Assembly: GCF_050916355.1 (NCBI RefSeq)
Contig: NZ_CP136946.1
Coordinates: forward strand, 1,426,001-1,490,000
DNA from: Jeongeupia wiesaeckerbachi
GTDB lineage: Bacteria; Pseudomonadota; Gammaproteobacteria; Burkholderiales; Chitinibacteraceae
Reading direction: 5' to 3'
DNA: 64,000 nt
Below, one piece after another: positions 1-9,283 of this stretch. The stretch's first letter is position 1. Every line of letters begins with the position of its first letter. A program made the translations under genes and the position numbers. Below the pieces are notes generated by a model. The model searched no databases and was not told the DNA's origin. It saw nothing but the letters and a program-made list of their open reading frames with translations.

Positions 1-1197
1 CAGGCGGACCTCGCCGAACTGGTCAACGAACTGCATTTTTCGCTCGGTCTGCCGGTGGCCGGCATCTGGCTGATGGGCGTAGTGTCGCTGCTCTACGGGC
101 TGGCGCTGATCTCGGGCTTGATCGTCCATCTGCCGCTGTTGCTGAAGGACCTGTACGCCTTGCGGCCGGGCAAGAACCTCAAGCGCTTCTGGCAGGATGC
201 ACACAACGTCATCGGCGTGCTGAGCCTGCCCTTCCATCTGCTGTTCGCGATCACCGGCGCGGTGTTCAGCCTCTATGGCACCGTGTTCGCGCTGTTCAAC
301 TACGGCGTGACCGACGGCCGGCTCGCGAGCGAGTTCGAGCCGGCGACCAGCGCCGTCGTGACCCGGCCGCTGGCCGGTCAGCCGGCGGCGATGCTCGATC
401 CGGCGGCACTGCTGGCGCGGGTGCACGCGGTGGCGCCGGCCATGGAAGCCAACTGGCTGCGTTATATCAATTACGGCGACCGCAACGCGACGGTCGAGAT
501 TCGCGGCGCCTCGCCCGACACGCTCGGCCCCTATGGCGGCGTGGGTCTCGACATGGTGAGCGGCGACGTGCTCAAGCTCGAAGTGCCGGGCCAGCGCACC
601 GTCAACCAGGCGGTGCTCGGTGGCATGTATGGCGTGCATTTCGGCAGCTTCGGCGGCCGGCTGGTGCAGTGGCTGTATTTCGCGCTCGGCCTGGCCGGCG
701 CCTTCCTGTTCTATTCGGGCAACCTGCTGTGGATCGAGGCGCGCCGCAAGCGCCAGTCGCCGGCCCAGCCGCTGCGGGCGCGGCGCATGGCGCAGGCCAC
801 CGTCGGCGTCTGCATCGGCAGTTGCGCGGCGATCTCGGCGGCCTTCGTCGCCAGCATGGCCGCCACCGCCTTCGGTGCCGATCCGGCGTGGTGGGCGCGC
901 GTGGCGTGCTTCGGCGGCTTTGCATTGCTGCTGGGCTGGGCATTCTGCAGGCCGCCGGCCAGGGCGGCGAACGAGCTGCTGTTGGTCGCGGCGCTGCTGT
1001 CGGCGCTGATTCCGGTGGCCAACGCCATCGCGACCGGCGACCAGCTGCTGGCCAGCGCGGCGCGCGGCGACTGGGCGGTGTTCGGCGTCGACGCGATGGG
1101 GCTGGTTCTGGCCGCCGGTTTCGCCGCGCTGGCCCGCGCCAGCCGGCGACGCGCCCGGTACGGCCAGGCCAATAGCGTCTGGACCGCCACGGTTTAA
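1..1197 (+). CDS. PepSY-associated membrane protein, 5' end cut by the window
   Basis: The reading frame is open from base 1, so the start lies outside the window; about 398 codons are visible. The product is an inner-membrane protein of the PepSY_TM / iron-regulated membrane protein family. Membrane segments are visible near the start (LHFSLGLPVAGIW onward), around the conserved H-N-x-I-G-V-L-S-L-P-F-H stretch, before the FYSGNLLWIE motif, and as three or four helices in the last 150 residues. It lies 77 bp ahead of a siderophore receptor on the same strand, which suggests a role in ferric-siderophore handling or reduction; that role is inferred from context. A GGCCGC/GCGGCC dyad without a T-run sits in the gap (1220-1240). 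Confidence 0.85.
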   Translation, partial: QADLAELVNELHFSLGLPVAGIWLMGVVSLLYGLALISGLIVHLPLLLKDLYALRPGKNLKRFWQDAHNVIGVLSLPFHLLFAITGAVFSLYGTVFALFNYGVTDGRLASEFEPATSAVVTRPLAGQPAAMLDPAALLARVHAVAPAMEANWLRYINYGDRNATVEIRGASPDTLGPYGGVGLDMVSGDVLKLEVPGQRTVNQAVLGGMYGVHFGSFGGRLVQWLYFALGLAGAFLFYSGNLLWIEARRKRQSPAQPLRARRMAQATVGVCIGSCAAISAAFVASMAATAFGADPAWWARVACFGGFALLLGWAFCRPPARAANELLLVAALLSALIPVANAIATGDQLLASAARGDWAVFGVDAMGLVLAAGFAALARASRRRARYGQANSVWTATV

Positions 1198-1274
1198 GAC
1201 AGCACCGGTTTCACATTCAGGCCGCGCCTGACAAGCGGCCGCTCATCATATGCAATCCTAGGGAACAGAGCTTC

Positions 1275-3389
1275 ATGACACCTCCACGCACAACGCGTCC
1301 GCTGATCGCCGCGATGGCACTGGCTTTTGCCGTGGCCGATGCGCAGGCCGCAGAAACCACACTCGACACCGTCAGTGTCAGCGCCAGCGCGCTCGAAGAC
1401 GCGCAAGGCCCGGTCTACGGTTACGTCGCCAAGCGCAGCCGCACCGGCAGCAAGACCGACAGCCCGCTGGTCGAGATTCCGCAATCGGTGACCGTGATCA
1501 CCAAGGAACAGCTGCAAGATCAGGCCGTTTCCGGCATCGACCAGTCGCTGCGCTATAGCGCCGGCGTCGTCGGCGGTGCTTATGGCTCGGACGCCCGTAG
1601 CGACTGGATGCTGGTTCGCGGCTTCACGCCGGCGTTTTTCCTCGACGGCATGACCTTGCCCAATGGCGGCTGGACCAGCCAGACGCGGGTCGAGCCGTAC
1701 GGGCTCGAGCGCGTCGAAGTGCTCAAGGGGCCGTCGTCGGTGCTGTACGGCCAGCTGCCGCCGGGCGGCATGGTCAATATGGTCAGCAAGCGGCCGACCG
1801 ATGCACCGATGGGCGAGGTCGGCGTCGAGTTCGGCAGCTTCAACCACAAGCAGGCGACCGTCGACCTGTCCGGCCCGCTCAATAACGAGGGCACCTGGCT
1901 GTACCGGCTGACCGCGCTGGCCAGCGATGGCGACACCAATATCGATCACGGCGAGGACAAGCGATACTTCTTCGCGCCGTCGCTGACCTGGAAGCCCGAC
2001 GCGGATACTTCGCTGACCTTCCTCGCGCGTTACCAGAAATCCGAGAGCGGCAACCCTGGCGGCTTCCTGCCGGCGCAGGGGACGGTGCTGGCTAACCCGA
2101 ACGGCACGATTTCGCCGTCGTTCGATCCGGGCGAGCCGGGTTACGACCGCTACGACAAGGAAATGAAGTCGATCGGCTATGAATTCGCCCACGTCGTCAA
2201 CGACACCTGGACGGTGCGGCAGAACCTGCGCTTTGCCGAAACCGAAGTGCTGCACGATATGGTTGGCGCCAACGGCCTGCAGGCCGATCTGAGCACGCTG
2301 AACCGCTACGTCTACACGCCGCACGACAACACCAGGATGTTCAGCGTCGACAACCAGGCCGAGGCGCGCTTCAACACCGGCGCGCTCCAGCACGTCGTGC
2401 TGGCCGGCCTCGACTATCGCAAGGCCAACGACCGCGCGACCTCGGGCTACGGTGCGGCGCCGGCTATCGACGTGTTCAACCCGCAATACGGTGCCGACAT
2501 CGTCACGCCGGCCAACAGCAGCGACGTCACGCAGAAGCAGAGCCAGCTCGGCCTCTACCTGCAGGACCAGATGAAGCTCGACCGCTGGGTGCTGACGCTC
2601 TCCGGCCGCCAGGACTGGGTCGACACCGACGTGCACGACAATCTCTCCGGCAAGAACAGCACGCAGAACGACCAGGCCTTCACCGGCCGCGCCGGCTTGA
2701 ACTACGTGTTCGACTCCGGTTTTGCCCCCTATCTGTCGTACTCGACCTCCTTCCAGCCGACGCTGGAGCGCTCGTTCGCGGGTGAATCGTTCAAGCCGAC
2801 CACCGGCGAGCAATACGAAGCCGGGATCAAGTACCAGCCGACCGGCACCAATCACCTGATCACCGCGGCGGTGTATGACACCACGCAGGAAAACGCGCTG
2901 ACGGTCGATCCGGACCATGCGTTCTACTCGGTACAGCAGGGCGAAATCCGCGTGCGCGGCTTCGAGTTCGAGAGCAAGTTCAACATCCGCCCGGGCTTCA
3001 ATGTCATGGCGTCGTACACCTATAGCGACAGCGAAGTGACCAAGAGCAACGACCCGCTGGCGCTGGGCAAGCAAGTGGCGCTGCTGCCCAAGCATCAGGC
3101 GTCGCTGTGGGGCGATTACACGCTGCAGGGCGGCGCGCTGCACGGGGTCGGTTTCGGCGCCGGCGTGCGCTATGTCGGCTCGAGCTACGGCGATGCGGCC
3201 AACCAGTGGCAGTCGGACGCGTACACGCTGATCGACCTGTCGGTGCACTACGACATCAAGGATTGGCGGCTGCAGCTGTTCGTCAGCAACCTGACCGACA
3301 AGGAATACGTCACCGCCTGCAACAACATCAACTGGTGCTACTACGGTTACGAGCGCACCATCACCGCGTCGGCCCGCTACCGCTGGTAA
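1275..3389 (+). CDS. TonB-dependent siderophore receptor
   Basis: 704-residue outer-membrane receptor that imports a ferric siderophore using TonB-ExbB-ExbD energy. A signal peptide ends near AQA (residues 22-25) and is followed by a TonB box (LDTVSVSA). The plug domain follows (VEIPQSVTVITKEQL, then LRYSAGV and VEVLKGPSSVLYG, roughly residues 70-165). The rest is the 22-strand barrel, ending in the outer-membrane C-terminal signature ASARYRW with a terminal aromatic residue. Length and the SQ-type plug fit the FhuA/FoxA/FpvA siderophore group; the ligand cannot be told from sequence. I found no clear Fur box directly upstream, so it may be read from the promoter of the PepSY gene. Confidence 0.93.
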   Translation: MTPPRTTRPLIAAMALAFAVADAQAAETTLDTVSVSASALEDAQGPVYGYVAKRSRTGSKTDSPLVEIPQSVTVITKEQLQDQAVSGIDQSLRYSAGVVGGAYGSDARSDWMLVRGFTPAFFLDGMTLPNGGWTSQTRVEPYGLERVEVLKGPSSVLYGQLPPGGMVNMVSKRPTDAPMGEVGVEFGSFNHKQATVDLSGPLNNEGTWLYRLTALASDGDTNIDHGEDKRYFFAPSLTWKPDADTSLTFLARYQKSESGNPGGFLPAQGTVLANPNGTISPSFDPGEPGYDRYDKEMKSIGYEFAHVVNDTWTVRQNLRFAETEVLHDMVGANGLQADLSTLNRYVYTPHDNTRMFSVDNQAEARFNTGALQHVVLAGLDYRKANDRATSGYGAAPAIDVFNPQYGADIVTPANSSDVTQKQSQLGLYLQDQMKLDRWVLTLSGRQDWVDTDVHDNLSGKNSTQNDQAFTGRAGLNYVFDSGFAPYLSYSTSFQPTLERSFAGESFKPTTGEQYEAGIKYQPTGTNHLITAAVYDTTQENALTVDPDHAFYSVQQGEIRVRGFEFESKFNIRPGFNVMASYTYSDSEVTKSNDPLALGKQVALLPKHQASLWGDYTLQGGALHGVGFGAGVRYVGSSYGDAANQWQSDAYTLIDLSVHYDIKDWRLQLFVSNLTDKEYVTACNNINWCYYGYERTITASARYRW

Positions 3390-3410
3390 GCGGCATCGCC
3401 CAACGAGAAA

Positions 3411-3434
3411 CGGACGCTTCGGCGTCCGTTTTTT
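3411..3434 (+). terminator. Rho-independent terminator after the siderophore receptor
   Basis: A CGGACGC/GCGTCCG stem with a TTCG-type loop is followed by a run of six T, 21 bases after the receptor stop codon. Confidence 0.9.
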
Positions 3435-3524
3435 ATTGTCACGGCAACGCTGCCGGCTCGCGAGTTTCCCTGATTGCCCGCGCATCAAAAACGAGCAGAC
3501 TGGTAGGAAACACGGAGCAGCACC

Positions 3525-4814
3525 ATGAATACCTCACTGTGGCCCGAATTCATCAAGGCCATCCACAAGGAAGTCGTCCCGGCCTTGGGCTGTACCGAGC
3601 CGGTCTCGCTGGCGTTGGCGTCGGCGATCGCCCGGCGCGAACTGGGCGCTTTCCCTGAGCGCATCGTGGCCAAGGTGTCGCCGAACCTGATGAAGAACGG
3701 CATGGGCGTCACCGTGCCGGGCACCGGCACCGTCGGCCTGCCGATCGCCGCCGCCGTCGGCGCGCTCGGAGGCGATCCGGATGCCGGACTCGAGGTGCTC
3801 AAGTCGCTGACCGCCGGGGTCGTTGCCGACGGCAAGGCGATGCTCGCCGCGCAGCAGGTCAGCGTCGGTATCGCCGACGTGGCCAACATCCTTTACGCCG
3901 AGGCGCGGCTCGAAGCCGACGGGCACTGGGTCCGCGTCTGTATCGCCGATGCGCACACCCGGGTCGTGCGCATCGAAAAAGACGGCGAGCTGCTGTTCGA
4001 GGCCGAACCGGGGCGTGGCGACGATGCGGCGGCGTACTCGCTGGCCGGTGCGACCGCGCGCGACGTCTACGATTTCGCGACGACGGCACCCCTGGCCGAC
4101 ATTGCCTTCATCCTCGACGCCGCCCGGCTCAACGACGCGCTGTCGCGCGAGGGCATCAAGGGCGAACACGGCCTGCACCTTGGCGCGACCTTGCAGCGTC
4201 AGGTGCACAAGGGCCTGTTGTCCGACGATTTGCTGACCCGGGTGCTGGTGCGCTCGACCGCCGCATCGGACGCGCGCATGGGCGGCGCGACGCTGCCGGC
4301 GATGAGCAATTCGGGCTCGGGCAACCAGGGCATTGCGGCGACGATGCCGGTGGTGGTGGTGGCCGAACATCTGAAGGCCGACGATGAGACGCTGGCGCGC
4401 GCGCTGATGCTGTCGCACCTGATGGCGGTGTACGTGCACGCCAAGCTGCCCAAGCTGTCGGCGCTGTGCGCGGTGTCGACCGCATCGATGGCCGCCGCCG
4501 CCGGCATGGCCTGGCTGCTGCGCGGCGACTATGACGCGGTCAGCATGGCGATCTGCAGCATGATCGGCGATATCGCCGGCATCATCTGCGACGGGGCGTC
4601 GAACAGCTGCGCGATGAAGGTATCGACCTCAGGTACGGCGGCGTACAAGGCCGTGCTGATGGCACTCGACGACAGCCGCGTCACCGGCTTCGAGGGCATC
4701 GTCGCCCACGAGGTCGATGCGTCGATCGACAATCTGTGCGCGCTCGCCTGCGGCAGCATGATGCAGACCGACCGGCAGATCATCGAAATCATGGTGCAGA
4801 AAAACAGCTGCTGA
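3525..4814 (+). CDS. cyuA: L-cysteine desulfidase / serine dehydratase-alpha family (UPF0597)
   Basis: 429 residues, full length for the UPF0597 family (E. coli CyuA, formerly YhaM). The family degrades L-cysteine to pyruvate, ammonia and sulfide with an oxygen-labile iron-sulfur cluster. Candidate cluster cysteines are visible: GCTEP near residue 23, the ICDGASNSC pair near 350-357, and ACGSMM near the C-terminus. Gly-rich stretches (NGMGVTVPGTGTVG, SNSGSGNQG) match the serine dehydratase alpha fold. The start is ATG at 3525, after an AGCAGCACC leader with no strong Shine-Dalgarno sequence. It ends 34 bp from the convergent EAL gene. The substrate is assigned from the family only. Confidence 0.82.
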   Translation: MNTSLWPEFIKAIHKEVVPALGCTEPVSLALASAIARRELGAFPERIVAKVSPNLMKNGMGVTVPGTGTVGLPIAAAVGALGGDPDAGLEVLKSLTAGVVADGKAMLAAQQVSVGIADVANILYAEARLEADGHWVRVCIADAHTRVVRIEKDGELLFEAEPGRGDDAAAYSLAGATARDVYDFATTAPLADIAFILDAARLNDALSREGIKGEHGLHLGATLQRQVHKGLLSDDLLTRVLVRSTAASDARMGGATLPAMSNSGSGNQGIAATMPVVVVAEHLKADDETLARALMLSHLMAVYVHAKLPKLSALCAVSTASMAAAAGMAWLLRGDYDAVSMAICSMIGDIAGIICDGASNSCAMKVSTSGTAAYKAVLMALDDSRVTGFEGIVAHEVDASIDNLCALACGSMMQTDRQIIEIMVQKNSC

Positions 4815-4848
4815 TGCGCCGCCGGCTGGGCGCCCGTGGCGTTGGCCG

Positions 4849-6474
4849 TCAGTCTTCGGTCGTTGTGTTGCGGTGATGCCGGTGGGCGTGGATGAATTCG
4901 CCGATCGGCATCGGTCGGCCGAAGTAATACCCCTGCAGGTAACGCACGCCCAGCGTCCGCAGGTAATCGCGCTGTTCGGCGGTTTCGACGCCCTCGGCAA
5001 CCAGATCGATTTCAAGCTTGGTCGCCAGTTCGGTCAGCGTGTCGAGCAGGTGCGCCGACAGGGTATCGGCGCCGATGCGCTTGACGAAGCTCTGGTCGAT
5101 TTTCAGCGCGTCGACCTTGAAACGCTGCAGGTAGTTGAGGCTGGCGTGGCCGATGCCGAAGTCGTCGATCGCCACCTTGACGCCGCTGGCCTCGAGCTGC
5201 TGGAACAGCAGGTCGGTCTGCTCGGTCGGCTCGATCAGCTCGCGCTCGGTCAGCTCGAGCCACAGCTCGATGCTGTCCGGCGGAAACGCGGCCAGAAAGT
5301 GGTGGCAATCATCGAGCAGTCGCGGGTCGCGGCAATGCGCTGCGCTGATGTTGATGCCGATGTGAAAGCGCGGCGGCAGATCGGCCACGTGCGGCAGCAG
5401 CGCATCGGCCACCCGGCGCATCAGATCGCGGGTCATCGGCAGGATCAGCCCGGTCCGCTCGGCCATGGGGATGAACAGGTCGGGACGGATCAGGCCTTCG
5501 CCGGGCAGATGCCAGCGCATCAGGACTTCGACGCCGGACCATTGTCCGGTCGCGGCATCGACGATGGGCTGGACGAAGGGTTCGAATTGCCCGGCGTCGA
5601 GTGCGACCTGCAGCAGGGCACGGGGCGAGGCGGCGCGGCCGAGCAGGCGATAGCAGATGCCGCCACCGATGATGCCGACGCCGCCGATCAGCGTCAGCAG
5701 CGCCAGATCGTAGGCCAGCAGGTAGCGCAGCACCGAGCCGTCCGGCGAGCCGGCGACCACGGCGTAGGGGTAGTGTGCCGAGGTGATGCTCGCCCGGGCC
5801 TGCGGCAGCGGCGGCAGCGGGATCGTGCGCACCTTGCCAAGCTTGTCCATGTAAAGCGAGTCGATGATCAGGTACACCTCGCTGTAGTCGGAGGCGAACT
5901 GCAGCGCGCGCTGCACGTAGCGGCCGTCGATGACCGACAGCACACCGCGGTCGTTGCGGACCTGACGAACGATGATGATGGGGACGCCCGGCGTGGTGAG
6001 GTTGCCCGCACGCATGCGCAAGCGACCGCCGATATAGCTGCCCGCGGGGACTTCCTGGTCGGTGCTGCCAAGCAGCGATGTGCAATACAGGTGATCGTGC
6101 TCGATAAGGTTGACCGAGCGGACGAAGGGGACCGTGGCGACTTGCAACTGCAGCATCTGTCTGGCTTCGCCATCGCAGGGCCGGCCGGCCAGCTGCATCA
6201 CGGCGTTGTTGCTCGTGTCGGCATTGGCCAGCATCTGGTCGAGCATGGTGATGGATGCGTTTGCCGCTTCATTGGCCCGTTGCTGCAGCTGCCAGCGCGC
6301 TTGCAGCGCAGCCACCGTGACGCCGATGGTTGGCAGCGCCATGGCGACCAGCAGCGAGACGAGCAAATGTTTTCCCCGGTGTTTGGGCTGTAGTTTTGTC
6401 AGAGGCAAGTCGGCGGCATCCGGGCGGCGCGTGGGCTGGATTAGTCGAAAGGGCATGAGGTCTCGGTAAGACAC
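4849..6474 (-). CDS. CSS-motif/EAL cyclic-di-GMP phosphodiesterase, copy 1
   Basis: 541-residue inner-membrane protein that should hydrolyse c-di-GMP. One N-terminal helix (residues ~36-58) precedes a periplasmic CSS-motif domain: a first Cys in GRPCDG, then YCTS in place of the usual CSS. A second helix (~240-260) leads to a C-terminal EAL domain. The signature is EVLMRW (E-V-L instead of E-A-L); TERE, DDFG, KIDQSFV and EGVET are all present, so catalysis should be intact. In characterised CSS-EAL enzymes a periplasmic disulfide controls activity. The start given is GTG at 6474; an in-frame ATG at 6456 is an alternative. The EAL half shares a long identical tract with the next gene. Confidence 0.9.
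   Translation of the reverse strand: MSYRDLMPFRLIQPTRRPDAADLPLTKLQPKHRGKHLLVSLLVAMALPTIGVTVAALQARWQLQQRANEAANASITMLDQMLANADTSNNAVMQLAGRPCDGEARQMLQLQVATVPFVRSVNLIEHDHLYCTSLLGSTDQEVPAGSYIGGRLRMRAGNLTTPGVPIIIVRQVRNDRGVLSVIDGRYVQRALQFASDYSEVYLIIDSLYMDKLGKVRTIPLPPLPQARASITSAHYPYAVVAGSPDGSVLRYLLAYDLALLTLIGGVGIIGGGICYRLLGRAASPRALLQVALDAGQFEPFVQPIVDAATGQWSGVEVLMRWHLPGEGLIRPDLFIPMAERTGLILPMTRDLMRRVADALLPHVADLPPRFHIGINISAAHCRDPRLLDDCHHFLAAFPPDSIELWLELTERELIEPTEQTDLLFQQLEASGVKVAIDDFGIGHASLNYLQRFKVDALKIDQSFVKRIGADTLSAHLLDTLTELATKLEIDLVAEGVETAEQRDYLRTLGVRYLQGYYFGRPMPIGEFIHAHRHHRNTTTED
5039..5588. repeat. 550-bp direct repeat, copy 1 (EAL catalytic domain)
   Basis: This tract appears identical base for base to 6881-7430 (offset 1842), including silent positions: translations in the other reading frames are the same in both copies. 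Identity drops abruptly at both ends. On the left (4867-5038) there are only scattered differences; on the right (after 5588) the copies diverge into unlike sensor domains. Confidence 0.9.
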
Positions 6475-6630
6475 GAGGGCGGCTGGAAGGGGCTGCCTGC
6501 CTCATTCTAGGTCGCGGTCAGAGCAAATGCCTTGGCAGAATTTGGCAATAATCTTTCCGGTGTTCTGCTTGGCGATGACATGCCTACGACACCATTCGAG
6601 CCGTTTTGACGAAATTGCACCAGCTCTGCG

Positions 6631-8277
6631 TCAGTGCTGTGTCGGCAAGGTCGGCGGCAGCGCCGATTGGCCTGCGCATGGCGCAGGTTGCCCGTCTTCG
6701 ATCGCCGGATTGCGGTGATGCCGGTGGGCGTGGATGAATTCGCCGATCGGCATCGGTCGGCCGAAGTGATACCCCTGCAGGTAACGCACCCTCAGCGTCC
6801 GCAGGTAGTCGCGCTGTTCGGCGGTTTCGACGCCCTCGGCAACCAGATCGATTTCAAGCTTGGCGGCCAGATCGACCAAGGTGTCGAGCAGGTGCGCCGA
6901 CAGGGTATCGGCGCCGATGCGCTTGACGAAGCTCTGGTCGATTTTCAGCGCGTCGACCTTGAAACGCTGCAGGTAGTTGAGGCTGGCGTGGCCGATGCCG
7001 AAGTCGTCGATCGCCACCTTGACGCCGCTGGCCTCGAGCTGCTGGAACAGCAGGTCGGTCTGCTCGGTCGGCTCGATCAGCTCGCGCTCGGTCAGCTCGA
7101 GCCACAGCTCGATGCTGTCCGGCGGAAACGCGGCCAGAAAGTGGTGGCAATCATCGAGCAGTCGCGGGTCGCGGCAATGCGCTGCGCTGATGTTGATGCC
7201 GATGTGAAAGCGCGGCGGCAGATCGGCCACGTGCGGCAGCAGCGCATCGGCCACCCGGCGCATCAGATCGCGGGTCATCGGCAGGATCAGCCCGGTCCGC
7301 TCGGCCATGGGGATGAACAGGTCGGGACGGATCAGGCCTTCGCCGGGCAGATGCCAGCGCATCAGGACTTCGACGCCGGACCATTGTCCGGTCGCGGCAT
7401 CGACGATGGGCTGGACGAAGGGTTCGAATTCGCCGCGATCCAGTGCCCGCTGCAACTGGCTGCGCGGCGAGCTCGGCCGGCCGAGCAGTCGGTAGCAGAC
7501 GGCACCGCTCGCTAGGCCGGCGGCGGCAAGCAGCAGCAGCAGCGCCAGATTGTAATCAATCAGGTATTTTTCGATCGCGCCGGCCGGTGCGCCGGCTTCC
7601 ACCGACAAGGGGTAGCGTGCCGACGCCAGTTCGACATGGGCGACGGGCAGCGCGGGCAGCGGGGCGTGACTGACAACGCCGTCGCGATCCATCTGAGCCC
7701 CGCCAATCCGCAGGTGGAGGCCAATGTCCTGCGTCTTCTGTTGCAGTGCTGAGTGCAAATACCGCCCACCGATCGCCGACAGCGTGCTGTATTCACCGTG
7801 CGCTTGCCGGACGAGCAGCAGCGGCACATTGGGCGTGACCACATTGCCGGGAAGCAGAAGCAGCTGCCCATCGGCGAACTCGGGAACGACAATCGGCATC
7901 CGGACGGCGTCGATGATCGACGAGCAGTACACGACGTCGTGATGCGCCAGGTTGACCGAGCGGACGTAGGGGACGGTCGCGACCTGTTGTTGCAGCACAT
8001 GTGCGGTACGGGTGTCGCAAGGCTTGCCGATCAGCGGCAGCGCCACCCGATTGGTCTGCTCGGCGTTGTCGATCATCCGCTCCAGTTTTGCGACTACCTC
8101 GTGCGCAATGGCCTTGGTCTGCCGCTGCAAGCCCCAGCTCGCCTGAGCGACTGCGATGGTATAGCCGAGCAGCGGCAAGGCGAGCGTGACCAGCAGCGAG
8201 AGCCAGATGCGCATCAGGCGCTTTCTGGCTGGGATACGAATGGGCAGGGAAAGGAGCGCTGGGGTTCGGGAGGGCAT
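6631..8277 (-). CDS. CSS-motif/EAL cyclic-di-GMP phosphodiesterase, copy 2
   Basis: 548 residues from the ATG at 8277, chosen because its length and MPxR...P beginning match copy 1; the frame is open to 8373 and another ATG lies at 8214 just before the first helix. Architecture is as in copy 1: helix, periplasmic CSS domain with GKPCDT and an intact YCSS motif, second helix near ~250-270, then EAL domain with EVLMRW, DDFG, KIDQSFV and EGVET. The periplasmic domain is clearly diverged from copy 1 while the catalytic domain is almost the same. The two genes are tandem, same strand, 156 bp apart, and may sense different signals while giving the same output. Confidence 0.9.
   Translation of the reverse strand: MPSRTPALLSLPIRIPARKRLMRIWLSLLVTLALPLLGYTIAVAQASWGLQRQTKAIAHEVVAKLERMIDNAEQTNRVALPLIGKPCDTRTAHVLQQQVATVPYVRSVNLAHHDVVYCSSIIDAVRMPIVVPEFADGQLLLLPGNVVTPNVPLLLVRQAHGEYSTLSAIGGRYLHSALQQKTQDIGLHLRIGGAQMDRDGVVSHAPLPALPVAHVELASARYPLSVEAGAPAGAIEKYLIDYNLALLLLLAAAGLASGAVCYRLLGRPSSPRSQLQRALDRGEFEPFVQPIVDAATGQWSGVEVLMRWHLPGEGLIRPDLFIPMAERTGLILPMTRDLMRRVADALLPHVADLPPRFHIGINISAAHCRDPRLLDDCHHFLAAFPPDSIELWLELTERELIEPTEQTDLLFQQLEASGVKVAIDDFGIGHASLNYLQRFKVDALKIDQSFVKRIGADTLSAHLLDTLVDLAAKLEIDLVAEGVETAEQRDYLRTLRVRYLQGYHFGRPMPIGEFIHAHRHHRNPAIEDGQPAPCAGQSALPPTLPTQH
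6881..7430. repeat. 550-bp direct repeat, copy 2 (EAL catalytic domain)
   Basis: Partner of the tract at 5039-5588. See that entry. Confidence 0.9.
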
Positions 8278-8465
8278 GGTGTTCGCGTCGGGACGACCGG
8301 CCGCGCAAACCGGAGTGCCGGCGATCTTAACCCGGATGGTAGCCAATGGCGATGGCCGGCGCAGTTGCAGCATTTGGGTCCGGCTCGGTCAATTTTCGGT
8401 TGACGTCCCGAGCGCGCTGGTATTCCGGGCATCTGGAACGCGCCGTGCACGGATCATTTGAAGAT

Positions 8466-8484
8466 GATAACAATTCTCGTTAAT
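8466..8484 (+). promoter_or_regulatory. Fur-box-like operator ahead of exbB
   Basis: The 19-base site GATAACAATTCTCGTTAAT resembles the Fur consensus (GATAATGATAATCATTATC) and the beta/gammaproteobacterial variant with an AATTCTC core. It lies in an AT-rich patch 61 bases before the exbB start, as expected for iron-repressed TonB-system genes. It is a match by eye, not a scored hit. Confidence 0.7.
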
Positions 8485-8545
8485 ATGGCAGGCTGAATGG
8501 GCGGCCCATGCGTTACGCCCGGAAAGAATCGCACAAGGAAACGAG

Positions 8546-9283
8546 ATGGAAACCAATCCCTACGGCATTGCCGCGCTCTGGGCTCAGGGCGATTTCGTCA
8601 CGCGTAGCGTGGCCATCCTGCTGCTGGTGATGTCGATCGCATCGTGGTGCGTGATCGTGCTCAAGGCGGCACGACTGGTGAAACTCAAGCGTCAGGCCAG
8701 CGCGGCCAGCAACGATTTCTGGCATCAGCGCGACTTCGCCGCCGGCTTGGCGTCGCTCGGCGAGACCCGCACGTCGAATCCGTTCCGCCATCTGGCCGAG
8801 GAAGGCGCCGATGCGGTCGCCCACCACGCGCACAACAAGAATGACCTGCACGGCGCGCTCAATGTCAGTGACTGGGTCACCAGCAATCTGCGCCGGGCGA
8901 TCGACGACGCGCAGCAGGCGATGCAATCCGGCCTGTCGATCCTGGCCTCGGTCGGCTCGACCGCGCCCTTCGTGGGGCTGTTCGGCACCGTCTGGGGCAT
9001 TTACCACGCGCTGGTCGGCATCGGCGTTTCGGGTCAGGCGAGCATCGATAAGGTCGCCGGCCCGGTCGGTGAAGCACTGATCATGACCGCCTTCGGCCTC
9101 GCCGTGGCGATTCCGGCGGTGCTCGGCTACAACGCGCTGGTGCGCGGCAACAAGGCCGTATCGATGCAATTGTCGCGCTTTGCCCATGACCTGCACGCCT
9201 ACTTCGTCACCGGTTCGCGCGTCGGCAGCAGTGCGGCGGCCTCGCCGGCGCCGGCGCTGAACGTCGTCAACGGGAGCAAGTAA
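8546..9283 (+). CDS. exbB: ExbB, TonB-system proton channel subunit (MotA/TolQ/ExbB family)
   Basis: 245-residue inner-membrane protein. With ExbD it uses proton-motive force to energise TonB. A first helix lies near residues 15-38, a long cytoplasmic stretch follows, then two helices: SILASVGSTAPFVGLFGTVWGIYHAL (the family signature) and ALIMTAFGLAVAIPAVLGYNAL. The ATG follows an AAGGAAACGAG ribosome site. It overlaps exbD by one base (TAATG), so the two are translationally coupled. Fur control is suggested by the upstream site. No tonB gene is adjacent. Confidence 0.95.
   Translation: METNPYGIAALWAQGDFVTRSVAILLLVMSIASWCVIVLKAARLVKLKRQASAASNDFWHQRDFAAGLASLGETRTSNPFRHLAEEGADAVAHHAHNKNDLHGALNVSDWVTSNLRRAIDDAQQAMQSGLSILASVGSTAPFVGLFGTVWGIYHALVGIGVSGQASIDKVAGPVGEALIMTAFGLAVAIPAVLGYNALVRGNKAVSMQLSRFAHDLHAYFVTGSRVGSSAAASPAPALNVVNGSK

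Noticed and set aside
1198..1274. Fur box ahead of the siderophore receptor
   Set aside because: The gap contains a GC-rich dyad but no AT-rich 19-mer resembling Fur.
1194..3488. Long minus-strand open frame (764 codons) opposite the siderophore receptor
   Set aside because: Antisense shadow of a well-supported gene in GC-rich DNA; composition is Arg/Val/Asp-rich without domain motifs. The same applies to frames at 24223-26925, 45450-48023, 52927-55353, 4873-6393 and 10737-12965.
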